Assembly: GCA_030550025.1 (NCBI GenBank)
Contig: JAUQQC010000004.1
Coordinates: 186,001-250,000 of the forward strand
Reading direction: 5' to 3'
DNA length: 64,000 nt
Origin: Acidobacteriota bacterium
GTDB taxonomy: Bacteria; Acidobacteriota; Blastocatellia; HR10
Part shown: in pieces, positions 9,215 through 16,703 of the stretch
How the letters are laid out: the number at the start of each line of letters is the position of its first letter
Position numbering within the stretch: the stretch's first letter is position 1
Program-made: the position numbers and the translations under genes
Notes under the pieces: model-generated
What the model was told of the DNA's origin: nothing
Databases searched by the model: none
Seen by the model: the letters and a program-made list of their open reading frames with translations, nothing else

Positions 9215-9291
9215 TGGTTGCGGGGGCGGGATTTGAACCCGCGACCTTTGGGTTATGAGCCCAACGAGCTTCCAGGCTGCTCCACCCCGCG
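9215..9291 (-). tRNA. Initiator tRNA-fMet (CAT)
   Basis: A 77-base cloverleaf on the minus strand with encoded CCA. The acceptor stem has C1 facing A72, the unpaired hallmark of bacterial initiator tRNA. The anticodon stem carries three consecutive G:C pairs (GGG-CTCATAA-CCC). The T-arm reads GCGGG-TTCAAAT-CCCGC. These features separate it from elongator tRNA-Met and tRNA-Ile2. Confidence 0.97.
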
Positions 9292-9527
9292 TCCGATGTT
9301 CCGTGACGGAATTATAGAAGCCGCCCCTTTGCATGTCAAGGAGGTGGACCGTGCGCCATGAGCGCTCGCGCGGCGGGGTTTTTAACCCACTTCATGGGCG
9401 TTTTTCCCGGTCGGAGAAGCGTCCTCTCAAAGTCTCGAGTACCCCCCTTGTTGGCAGCGGTCGCTGGAACCCTTGAGGGAGGAGTTGCCTGGCCGTCCCA
9501 TTGAGAGCGGCCAGGGAGCTTCGGACT

Positions 9528-9544
9528 TCGGCACGAGGATTGCT
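9528..9544 (+). promoter_or_regulatory. Sigma54 promoter upstream of the pentaheme cytochrome
   Basis: TCGGCACGAGGATTGCT matches the -24/-12 consensus YTGGCACG-N4-TTGCW at every defined position except the second. GG and GC are separated by the required 10 bases. It is about 230 bases upstream of the cytochrome ATG. No copy of the GTTG-N7-CAAC palindrome found at 21.3 kb was seen upstream of it. A CAGCGGTCGCTG palindrome lies near 9455. Confidence 0.65.
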
Positions 9545-9622
9545 ATATCTCCTTCGGTGGAGGAGCGACCGTGAAGGGGAATGGACTCTGCACGGATCGG
9601 CGTGCCTGCGGGAGGAGAGAAG

Positions 9623-9655
9623 ATGCGCGTGGCGGCATGCGTTTGGCGTTCTTGA
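9623..9655 (+). CDS. Possible 10-residue leader peptide in the cytochrome 5' UTR
   Basis: Between the sigma54 promoter and the pentaheme gene there is an ATG at 9623 with a strong GGGAGGAGAG site 2-8 bases upstream. It encodes MRVAACVWRS and then TGA. It is followed by an inverted repeat (GGCTTCG near 9687 and CGAAGCC near 9710). The arrangement resembles a leader peptide plus hairpin, but nothing else supports translation. The rest of 9292-9772 holds no recognisable gene. Confidence 0.25.
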   Translation: MRVAACVWRS

Positions 9656-9772
9656 CGACCTCCCTGGAAAGCCTTCGTGGGGGGCTTCGCCTCATCTCAT
9701 CCGAAAAAACGAAGCCGCACAGCCCTTCTCACGGAAGCAAAGCCCGCAGCGTCCCGACAAGGAGGAGCGATC

Positions 9773-10579
9773 ATGGGCGGACGAATCCTTATTCTCGGTC
9801 TTTGGATCGGAGGTGCGCTTCTCGGAGTGCGCTCTTGGGTGGGATCCTCCCTGGGAATCGGGCCTCAACCGTCGAACAGTTGCGTGAATTGTCACCAGGG
9901 GATCACGACACCGCTTGAGCTGAGCCAGCGCTATTATGACTGGCATCTCTCGGTTCACAAAGAGCGGGGGGTCACCTGCGACGCCTGCCATGGTGGAGAT
10001 TCGCAAGCACGAGCGGTTCAAGAGGCTCATCGGGGGATATTCCCGTCCTCCGATGAGCGAAGCCGCGTGCACGGGAAGACTCAAGTGGAGACCTGTGGGG
10101 CGTGTCATCCGGAGGTTCGCGCCGCTTATGTGGCGAGCGCGCACTATGTGAAGCTCGGCTCGACCGGCTTAGGGCCGTTTTGCAGCACGTGTCATCTCAA
10201 CATGGCGAATTCGACGGTCCGGAGCGCCGCCGACATCGGTGCACTTTGCAGCCGATGCCATGGGGCTGAAGGAGGGTTGTTGCCGCCGAATCCGCAGCTT
10301 CTCAAGAACGCGCAGGAGACGCTGCTGAGCCTCAGTCGGGCCAACGGCGTGCTCATTTGGGCGGATCGTCTGGTCGAAGCCGCTCAGGAGAAGCGTCTCG
10401 ATGTCGCCGGCGAGGTTCGGGATTTGGAGGCTGCGCGCCGGCTCTTGGCAGAAGCGAAGTGGGAGTGGCATGCCTTCCGCTTCGAGCCCGTACGCGCGAA
10501 GGCCGATCGAGCGTTTGAGCAAGGGACGAAGGTGAAGGATCGGCTCATGCAGAAGGTCTATCCGGGGCCGCGCCTGTAG
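9773..10579 (+). CDS. Pentaheme c-type cytochrome, membrane-anchored or secreted
   Basis: A 268-residue protein with five CxxCH heme-attachment sites at residues 37-41, 69-73, 108-112, 137-141 and 159-163. The ATG at 9773 follows AAGGAGGAG and starts a hydrophobic segment (residues 4-18) that is either a signal peptide or a single anchor. The C-terminal third (about 180-268) is heme-free, charged and probably helical. The distribution of hemes followed by a helical tail resembles multiheme cytochromes that pass electrons from a quinol dehydrogenase to periplasmic partners. It is the first gene after the sigma54 promoter and precedes buk and ptb on the same strand. The partner could be the NrfD/HybA module encoded at 16.7-19.1 kb. 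Confidence 0.85.
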   Translation: MGGRILILGLWIGGALLGVRSWVGSSLGIGPQPSNSCVNCHQGITTPLELSQRYYDWHLSVHKERGVTCDACHGGDSQARAVQEAHRGIFPSSDERSRVHGKTQVETCGACHPEVRAAYVASAHYVKLGSTGLGPFCSTCHLNMANSTVRSAADIGALCSRCHGAEGGLLPPNPQLLKNAQETLLSLSRANGVLIWADRLVEAAQEKRLDVAGEVRDLEAARRLLAEAKWEWHAFRFEPVRAKADRAFEQGTKVKDRLMQKVYPGPRL

Positions 10580-10621
10580 GTCGCGATGGTTCGATCGCGA
10601 GATCGAGCCTGGAGGGGGGCG

Positions 10622-11683
10622 ATGAAGATCTTCGCCATTAATCCGGGAGCGACCTCGACCAAGATCGCGCTCTTTGAGGACGAGCGGTTGCTGAGGAAAG
10701 AGACGATCGCACATGGGATTGAGGACCTCAAGCGATTCGCGACCGTATGGGAGCAACTCCCGTGGCGACGGGAAGCGATCGCGCGGGCCCTCGACCAGTG
10801 GGGGGAGAGCGGCAAAGGGATCGCCGTCGTTGTCGGTCGTGGGGGGCTTTTGAAGCCCGTCGAGGGCGGGGTCTATCGCGTCACCGAGCGGATGCTGGAA
10901 GACGCGCGGCGTGGCGTTCAGGGCGAGCACCCGGCGAATCTCGGATGCGCGCTCGCCTGGGAGTTCGCCGCGCGATGGGGCGCATTGGCCGTCGTCGTGG
11001 ACCCGATCTCGGTGGATGAGTTCGAGCCCTTGGCGCGCTATTCCGGCCATCCCCTCATCGAACGGCGGAGCCTCTCGCACGCGCTCAACCTCCATGCTGT
11101 GGCCCGGACCATGGCCGTGCGTTTGGGAAAGCCGCTTTCGGAAACGCGCTTGGTCATTGCTCATCTGGGCGGAGGGATCTCGGTGGCCGCCGTCCGAGGT
11201 GGGCGCATCGTGGATGTGAACGATGCCTCCAGCGATGGCCCGTTCTCGCCGGAGCGGACGGGTGGGCTTCCACTTCAGCCCTTCATCACGCTCTGTTTCT
11301 CGGGGCAGTTCACCGAATCGGAGATGCGGCACTTAGTCATGAGGCGTGGTGGACTCGTGGCGTATCTGGGAACGAACGAAGCGACCGAGGTGGAACGGCG
11401 CATCGCCGAAGGGGACGCGTATGCGCGCCAGGTCTACGAAGCCATGGCCTATCAAATCGCGAAGGAGATCGGCGCGATGGCGACCGTGCTGCACGGTCGT
11501 GTGGATGCCATCGTCCTGACCGGGGGCTTGGCCCGCTCGACGCTCCTGACCGGTTGGATTCGCGAGCGCGTGGCGTTCGTCGCCGAGGTCGTCGTCCTCT
11601 CCGAGGAGTGGGAGATGCGGGCGATGGCCGAAGGGGCGCGGCGCGCGCTCACGGGAGAAGAACCTTTGAAGGAATACGTATGA
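10622..11683 (+). CDS. buk: Butyrate kinase
   Basis: A 353-residue acetokinase-family enzyme that interconverts butyryl phosphate and ADP with butyrate and ATP; isobutyrate and isovalerate are common alternatives. The N-terminus INPGATSTKIALFED is the adenosine/phosphate-binding motif of the family, and VIAHLGGGISVAAV near residue 180 is the second phosphate motif. The ATG at 10622 follows GGAGGGG. Its last codons overlap the ptb start, giving ATGA. Together with ptb it allows substrate-level ATP formation from butyryl-CoA or branched acyl-CoA. Placing the kinase before the transferase is the reverse of the clostridial order. Confidence 0.95.
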   Translation: MKIFAINPGATSTKIALFEDERLLRKETIAHGIEDLKRFATVWEQLPWRREAIARALDQWGESGKGIAVVVGRGGLLKPVEGGVYRVTERMLEDARRGVQGEHPANLGCALAWEFAARWGALAVVVDPISVDEFEPLARYSGHPLIERRSLSHALNLHAVARTMAVRLGKPLSETRLVIAHLGGGISVAAVRGGRIVDVNDASSDGPFSPERTGGLPLQPFITLCFSGQFTESEMRHLVMRRGGLVAYLGTNEATEVERRIAEGDAYARQVYEAMAYQIAKEIGAMATVLHGRVDAIVLTGGLARSTLLTGWIRERVAFVAEVVVLSEEWEMRAMAEGARRALTGEEPLKEYV

Positions 11684-12624
11684 GCGGCGTGATGATCGCG
11701 CACCTGGATGAGCTGCTGGAGCGAGCGCGACACCTCCCTCGACAACGCATCATCGTCGCCGGCGCCGAGAACCACTCGGCGTTGGAAGCCGTCCTGGAGG
11801 CGGAATCGCGCCTGCCCGTCGAGGGGGTACTTGTCGGAGACCCGGATCGTCTTCAGGCCACTGCGCGTGCCATTGGCCTTCAAGCGATCCCCGAGGCGCG
11901 TGTGATTCCGGCACGCACGCCGGAAGAGGCGGCTCGTCAGGCCGTCGCCGTTGCCCGCCAGCACGGGGGGATTTTGCTCAAGGGCTCTCCCGACACGGGT
12001 ACGTTTCTCAAAGCGGTCCTCGATCCTCAAGAAGGGGTACGCACCGGTCGCGTGTTAAGCGACGTGCTACTCTTTGAGGACCCGATGCATCAGCCATATC
12101 GCATGCGCATGATCACCGATGGGGGAGTCATCCCGCATCCTGACCTCTCGCAGAAGATCGAGATCATTCGGAATGCCGTCGCTGTGGCCCGCGCCTTGGG
12201 ATGGGAGCGACCGCGCGTCGCTGTGCTCTCGGCGACGGAGAAAGTCCATCCGGCGCTGCCCTCGACTCTGGAGGCGGCCATCCTCGCGAAGATGAGCGAA
12301 CGCGGACAAATCCCCGAGTGCGTGGTCGAAGGACCGCTCTCGCTCGATCTCGCCGTCTCCTTGGAATCGGCGGCGATCAAGGGGGTGACTTCCGCCGTCG
12401 CCGGTCAGGCCGACATTCTCGTCTGTCCGAACATCGAGGTCGCGAATATCTTGGCCAAGAGCGTGATCTATTTCGCCGGGCGTCGCGTCGCGCACGTGGC
12501 TATTGGAGCGGCCGTGCCGGTCCTGATTCCCTCGCGCTCGGATCGTGCGCAGACAAAGCTCCTCTCGATCGCGCTCGGGATGTTCCTGAGCGACCTTGAC
12601 GTTGCCGAACCTCCGCGGGCGTGA
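11680..12624 (+). CDS. ptb: Phosphate butyryltransferase
   Basis: A 314-residue phosphotransacylase that converts butyryl-CoA and phosphate to butyryl phosphate and CoA. The C-terminal half shows the family pattern (MITDGGVIPHPDL, AVLSATEKVHPALPSTLEA, DILVCPNIEVANILAKS). It overlaps buk by four bases, so the two are translationally coupled. The pair can serve butyrate formation or oxidation of branched-chain keto acids. The thiolase and hydroxyacyl-CoA dehydrogenase at the left end of the window could feed the former. Confidence 0.95.
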   Translation: MSGVMIAHLDELLERARHLPRQRIIVAGAENHSALEAVLEAESRLPVEGVLVGDPDRLQATARAIGLQAIPEARVIPARTPEEAARQAVAVARQHGGILLKGSPDTGTFLKAVLDPQEGVRTGRVLSDVLLFEDPMHQPYRMRMITDGGVIPHPDLSQKIEIIRNAVAVARALGWERPRVAVLSATEKVHPALPSTLEAAILAKMSERGQIPECVVEGPLSLDLAVSLESAAIKGVTSAVAGQADILVCPNIEVANILAKSVIYFAGRRVAHVAIGAAVPVLIPSRSDRAQTKLLSIALGMFLSDLDVAEPPRA

Positions 12625-12634
12625 GGGCCCTCAC
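12621..12634. repeat. Perfect palindrome spanning both stop codons of converging genes
   Basis: GTGAGGGCCCTCAC is a 14-base perfect palindrome. It contains the ptb TGA stop on plus and the TGA stop of the HypA-like gene on minus. Only 6 bases separate the two coding regions. No T-runs follow, so it is not a classical terminator. Confidence 0.5.
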
Positions 12635-13014
12635 GATCGCGAAGCGTTGAGGGAATTCACAGCGGCGTCCTCCGCGCTCTTCAGGCGGACGTCCACGAGC
12701 GCGAATTCCTCCCCGCCAAGCACCTCGCCGCCGAGCGCTCCGCAGCACGGGCATTCGCCGAGCGCCTCATCGGAGCGAAACGTATGATGGCAGAGCGTAC
12801 ATCGAAAGGTCATCGGGATGATCTCCAACTCCAGGCGCGCGGCCTCAGCCGGGGTGCCCGCCGCCAAGCGCTCGAAGGCAGCGCGAAAGCGTTCGGGAGC
12901 GGCGCATCCGATCCCCAGTCGCACGCGCACGCCGACAATCTTTCGGCGCGGATCGGAAGCGAACGCTTCTCGAAGGCGCTCCAGCAGAGAGCGAACCAAT
13001 TCCACTTCTTGCAT
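12631..13014 (-). CDS. HypA/HybF-like zinc protein lacking the nickel-binding His2
   Basis: A 127-residue protein of HypA length with the central zinc ribbon C72-x2-C75 ... C88-x2-C91. HypA normally delivers nickel to hydrogenase or urease through His2 of an MHE N-terminus. Here the start, fixed by an AAGGAG site, gives MQEVELV, so His2 is Gln. No hydrogenase or urease genes are in the window. It is the last gene of the redox operon, following archaemetzincin with a 20-base gap. It could be a HypA paralogue with a zinc or structural role, or a maturation factor for another metalloprotein. Family membership is likely; nickel delivery is doubtful. Confidence 0.65.
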   Translation of the reverse strand: MQEVELVRSLLERLREAFASDPRRKIVGVRVRLGIGCAAPERFRAAFERLAAGTPAEAARLELEIIPMTFRCTLCHHTFRSDEALGECPCCGALGGEVLGGEEFALVDVRLKSAEDAAVNSLNASRS

Positions 13015-13034
13015 GTTCTTCTCCTTTTCGCACC

Positions 13035-13616
13035 TCATGACGGACGTCGTTCTGAGGCCTTCGCCGCACTCGCCAAATGAGCGATGGCGTCCTGAACGAT
13101 GCGTCCGCACGAGGCGCAGAAGGCGTTCGATTTCAAGTCCACGTGCTCGATGGAATTCGAGAAGTGCATGACGCACTCGAACTCCGGGCAGTGAACGAGA
13201 CCGAACGTGTGGCCCAGTTCATGGAGGGCTTCCTTCTCGCATCGCTCGAGAAAGAGCCGACGATCCTCCGGCAATCCGTAAAACCGCTGATCGAGGCGAT
13301 GGACGGAGAGCACGGCCGCCGTTCCTCCAAGCTGTGCTTCCCCGAAGACGAACGTGAGGATAGGGATGAACAAGTCCACCTCTGTCACGCCGAGGATCTT
13401 CGCGGCGGGATTGTGGTGACTTCGCACCAACTGAGCGAGCAGCGCCGTCGAATGATACTGTTGCCGGAGAGGATGATAGGCAGCCTCCAGCTCGACCGGG
13501 TGATTCCGAATTCGACAGAAAACGGGCAGCGTTTCCGGTAGGACGAGAGCTAGGAAGTCGAGGACTTCCGTATCCACCTTTCCGATCGGCACCAGCTCGA
13601 TGAGCGCGCGCGACAC
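13035..13616 (-). CDS. Archaemetzincin-type zinc metalloprotease
   Basis: A 193-residue protease with the extended motif HELGHTFGLVHC (His132, Glu133, His136, His142). This is followed by Cys143, Cys148 and a CASC pair (Cys167, Cys170), which bind the second, structural zinc. This combination defines archaemetzincins (family M54), which occur in archaea, vertebrates and scattered bacteria. Start is GTG at 13616 behind GAGGAGAGG. It follows the sigma54 response regulator by 12 bases and precedes the HypA-like gene. It appears to be part of the redox operon, but its substrate is unknown. Confidence 0.9.
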   Translation of the reverse strand: MSRALIELVPIGKVDTEVLDFLALVLPETLPVFCRIRNHPVELEAAYHPLRQQYHSTALLAQLVRSHHNPAAKILGVTEVDLFIPILTFVFGEAQLGGTAAVLSVHRLDQRFYGLPEDRRLFLERCEKEALHELGHTFGLVHCPEFECVMHFSNSIEHVDLKSNAFCASCGRIVQDAIAHLASAAKASERRPS

Positions 13617-13628
13617 AGCCTCTCCTCA

Positions 13629-14990
13629 TCATCGCAACGAATCGGGCTTGAGCTGATACTTCCGAATCTTATTGTAGAGCGTCACGCGATCAATGCCCAG
13701 CAAGCGAGCGGCCTGCGAGATATTCCACTTCGTCTCCTGCAGGATCCGCGCGATATGCTGCCGCTCGACGTCGGCGAGCGTTCTCCCGGCGGCGGGCTCT
13801 CGCATCTCGTTTACCTGTAGGGGCAGGTCTTCCGGTTGAATCTCGCGCCCGCGGCAGACGAGCACAGCGCGCTCGATGGCGTTCTGTAGCTCGCGCACGT
13901 TCCCCGGCCAATCGTACTGCTCAAGTAGCGTCATCGCCGCCGTCGAGATGCCGTGGACCGGTTTATTCATGCTCTGTGCGAACTTCCTGAGGAAATGTTC
14001 GGCCAGAAGGGGAATATCCTCCCGTCGCTCGCGCAGCGGAGGGATCGTAATGGAGAAGACGTTGATCCGGTAGTAGAGATCCTCGCGGAACTTTCCTTCG
14101 GCGACCATGGCTTCCAAATCCTTGTTCGTCGCCGCGATGAGGCGAAAGTCCACGGGAATAGGCGTATTCCCCCCGACGCGGAAAATCTTCTTCTCTTCGA
14201 GGACGCGGAGGAGATCGACTTGCGTCTTGAGGCTGATGTCGCCAATCTCATCTAGGAAAAGCGTCCCCCCGTCGGCCAATTCGAATTTCCCTTTGCGCCG
14301 ATAGTGGGCACCGGTGAACGCCCCCTTCTCGTGTCCGAACAGCTCGCTCTCAATCACCCCCTCGGCCAGGGCGCCGCAGTTGACGATCACGATCGGCATG
14401 TACCGACGAGGACTATTGGCATGAATTGCGCGAGCGACCAGCTCCTTTCCCGTCCCACTCTCCCCGCGGATGAGGACCGTGGTATCCGACATGGCGACGA
14501 GTCGAATCTGCTCGAGCACACGTTGAATGGCCGGGCTTTGCCCGATGATCTCATGAAACAGCTCCACCTCCTGGAGGCGTTCGCGCAGCCGGATATTCTC
14601 GGCGACCAGTTGCTTTCGCTCGACGGCGTTTCGGATGATATGCTCCAATTGATCGGGATCGAAGGGCTTCACGATGTAATCATATGCGCCCTGCTTCATC
14701 GCCTCGACGGCCGTCTCAACCGACGCATAGGCCGTCATGATGATGATGACTGCATCGGGGGCGATCTCCCGAATGCGCCGTTGCAACTGCAGGCCGTCCA
14801 TCCCGGGCATCTTAATGTCAAGGAGGAAGATGTCGTAGCTCGATTCGGCCAACTTCTGCAGGGTCTCCTTCCCCGATCCGGCAACGTCCACCACGTATCC
14901 CTCCTCGCGGAACCAATTCCCTAAGGATTCCCGCACGACGGCCTCATCGTCCACGATCAAAATGCGAATTTTGTTCTTGGGCACCGTCAT
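13629..14990 (-). CDS. NtrC-family sigma54-dependent response regulator of the redox locus
   Basis: A 453-residue regulator with three domains. The receiver (about 5-120) has phospho-acceptor Asp58 (LLDIKMPG) and Lys in IVKPFDP. The AAA+ domain (about 145-385) has Walker A GESGTGKE and the sigma54-contact loop GAFTGA. The C-terminal Fis-type helix-turn-helix contains ISQAARLLGIDRVTLYNKI. The ATG at 14990 (GGGAGG 8 bases upstream) overlaps the kinase stop as ATGA; an alternative GTG lies 9 bases upstream. It should activate sigma54 promoters when phosphorylated by the adjacent heme-sensing kinase. Likely targets in this locus are the promoters at 21.2, 21.4 and 19.2 kb, with GTTG-N7-CAAC as its candidate binding site. 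Confidence 0.93.
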   Translation of the reverse strand: MTVPKNKIRILIVDDEAVVRESLGNWFREEGYVVDVAGSGKETLQKLAESSYDIFLLDIKMPGMDGLQLQRRIREIAPDAVIIIMTAYASVETAVEAMKQGAYDYIVKPFDPDQLEHIIRNAVERKQLVAENIRLRERLQEVELFHEIIGQSPAIQRVLEQIRLVAMSDTTVLIRGESGTGKELVARAIHANSPRRYMPIVIVNCGALAEGVIESELFGHEKGAFTGAHYRRKGKFELADGGTLFLDEIGDISLKTQVDLLRVLEEKKIFRVGGNTPIPVDFRLIAATNKDLEAMVAEGKFREDLYYRINVFSITIPPLRERREDIPLLAEHFLRKFAQSMNKPVHGISTAAMTLLEQYDWPGNVRELQNAIERAVLVCRGREIQPEDLPLQVNEMREPAAGRTLADVERQHIARILQETKWNISQAARLLGIDRVTLYNKIRKYQLKPDSLR

Positions 14991-16687
14991 GTTCTGCACC
15001 TCCCGCTCTGACGCTCATCGTCTGAGACGGCGCCGCGGGCCATGTCGAGGGCGAGATCGGATTGCTCCTCCGCGGGGAGTGGAGGCACCAGCGGCAGATG
15101 GAGGGTGAAGGTCGTCCCTTGCCCGAGCGCCGATTGCACGTGGATCTCCCCGCCATGTCGGTGGAGGATGCTGAGCACGACCGAGAGGCCGAGGCCAAGG
15201 CTCCCCTCCTTTTCTTTGGTCGTGAAGAAGGGCTCGAAGATATGGCGTTGCGTCTCCTCGTCCATTCCAATGCCGTTGTCGCGGATCGCGATCTCGATCT
15301 GTTGGGTCTCGGGGAGGAAGCGCGAGCGGACCGTGAGCACGCCTTCCTCCGGCCGCATCGCTTCACAGGCATTGATGAGGAGTGCGACCAAAGCTTGTCG
15401 GATCTGTTGGCCGTCGCAAACGAGAGGGGGGATGGTGGGATCGAGCTGGACATCGGTCTGCACGTTCATCAATTCGATCTTGTGTTGGATCAGGCGCAGG
15501 GATTGCTGGATGAGTTCGTTGACGTCATGCGGTTGAAAGTGGGCGCGCGAAGGGCGCACGAATTGCAGGAGATTCTTCACGATCTCCCCGCAGCGGGCCG
15601 ACTCGCTGGCGATCAGCTCCAGATATTGGCGCACGCTCGGGAGATCTTCGGCCGAGAGCCCGTGATCCCCCACCTTCTTGAGTAGGAGCTTCGCCATCGT
15701 GAGGATACCGGACAAGGGGTTGTTGATCTCATGGGCGACGATGGCCGCGAGCTTCCCGATGGAAGCCATGCGCTCAGCGTGCATCATCTGCTCGTGCGTG
15801 CGCCGCAGCTCGGCCGTCTTCTCGGCCACGCGCTCCTCCAAGGTCCGCGCCCAACTGGTCACCTCTTCATGAGCGCGCTTGAGCTCGGCGGTCATCTCAT
15901 TGAAGGAGGTCGCCAGCTCCCCGAGCTCATCGCGCGAGGCGAGGGGGATTTTGTAGTCGAGGTCGCCGGCGGCGACGCGCTCGGTTCCTTTCTTCAGGTG
16001 CTTGATCGGGACGTGAATCATCGCCGCGGTGACGGCCACGACGACCAGAGCGACAAAGAAGATGCTCCCCAGAAAGAGCCGGAAGAGCTGGCGTTGCCCT
16101 TCAGCGATGGCCGCATCCACCGGCGCGAGCGAGAGCGTCACGTCCAATACGCCGAGCACGGATTGCGTCGGCGAGTGGGCGTGGCATGGGGCCGTGTAGC
16201 ATCCGGGCTCATTCTCGATGGGGTTGATGAGGCCCAGAATGCGCTCCCCGCGATCCCCCACATATACGCGGACGCGATCCGGACGCTCCAATCGGGCGAG
16301 CGGTTGTTCCTGCGCGTGGCAGGCGTAGCAGGCCTCGGCCCGCTTGTCCACGAACGTATTCATCTCGCGCGCGTCGGTGGAGAAGCTGATCCGTCCCTCC
16401 TTGTCGAAGATGCGAATCTTATGAATGCCAGGTTGCGCGCCGATGGTGAGGAGCGTGTGGTAGATTTCGTCGCGGTGGTTCTGCAACATGCTGTAGCGAA
16501 GCCCTCGCTTGATGACATCGCTCGTGCGGTCGGCGCTCATGATGGTCATCCGTTCGAGATCGCGCTTGTGCAGCCGAAGGGTTTGATACCCCAGTAGCGA
16601 GAAGACGAGCGCCATGCTCGCGATGAGCCAAAGGGCCAACTTCACGCTCACGCTCGACATCCATCGGTGCCAACCGCGTGCGAGCAC
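14987..16687 (-). CDS. Sensor histidine kinase with periplasmic c-type heme domain
   Basis: A 566-residue membrane kinase. The order is TM1 (about 15-35); a periplasmic domain with heme motif CYACH (Cys120, Cys123, His124) and a second, unusual C-x4-CH (Cys163, Cys168, His169); TM2 (about 203-226); HAMP; coiled coil; HisKA with phospho-acceptor His319 in AHEINNPLSG; and HATPase_c with DNGIGMD and GLGLSVV. Covalent heme in the sensor region suggests detection of redox state, NO, CO or oxygen in the periplasm. The start is GTG at 16687 behind GAGGTG. It sits between the NrfD-cytochrome fusion and its cognate sigma54 regulator, overlapping the latter by four bases. Confidence 0.92.
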   Translation of the reverse strand: MLARGWHRWMSSVSVKLALWLIASMALVFSLLGYQTLRLHKRDLERMTIMSADRTSDVIKRGLRYSMLQNHRDEIYHTLLTIGAQPGIHKIRIFDKEGRISFSTDAREMNTFVDKRAEACYACHAQEQPLARLERPDRVRVYVGDRGERILGLINPIENEPGCYTAPCHAHSPTQSVLGVLDVTLSLAPVDAAIAEGQRQLFRLFLGSIFFVALVVVAVTAAMIHVPIKHLKKGTERVAAGDLDYKIPLASRDELGELATSFNEMTAELKRAHEEVTSWARTLEERVAEKTAELRRTHEQMMHAERMASIGKLAAIVAHEINNPLSGILTMAKLLLKKVGDHGLSAEDLPSVRQYLELIASESARCGEIVKNLLQFVRPSRAHFQPHDVNELIQQSLRLIQHKIELMNVQTDVQLDPTIPPLVCDGQQIRQALVALLINACEAMRPEEGVLTVRSRFLPETQQIEIAIRDNGIGMDEETQRHIFEPFFTTKEKEGSLGLGLSVVLSILHRHGGEIHVQSALGQGTTFTLHLPLVPPLPAEEQSDLALDMARGAVSDDERQSGRCRT

Positions 16688-16703
16688 GTCGTCACCTCTT
16701 CGT

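Noticed and set aside
9215..9291. Elongator tRNA-Met
   Set aside because: C1.A72 mismatch and three G:C pairs in the anticodon stem indicate the initiator form.
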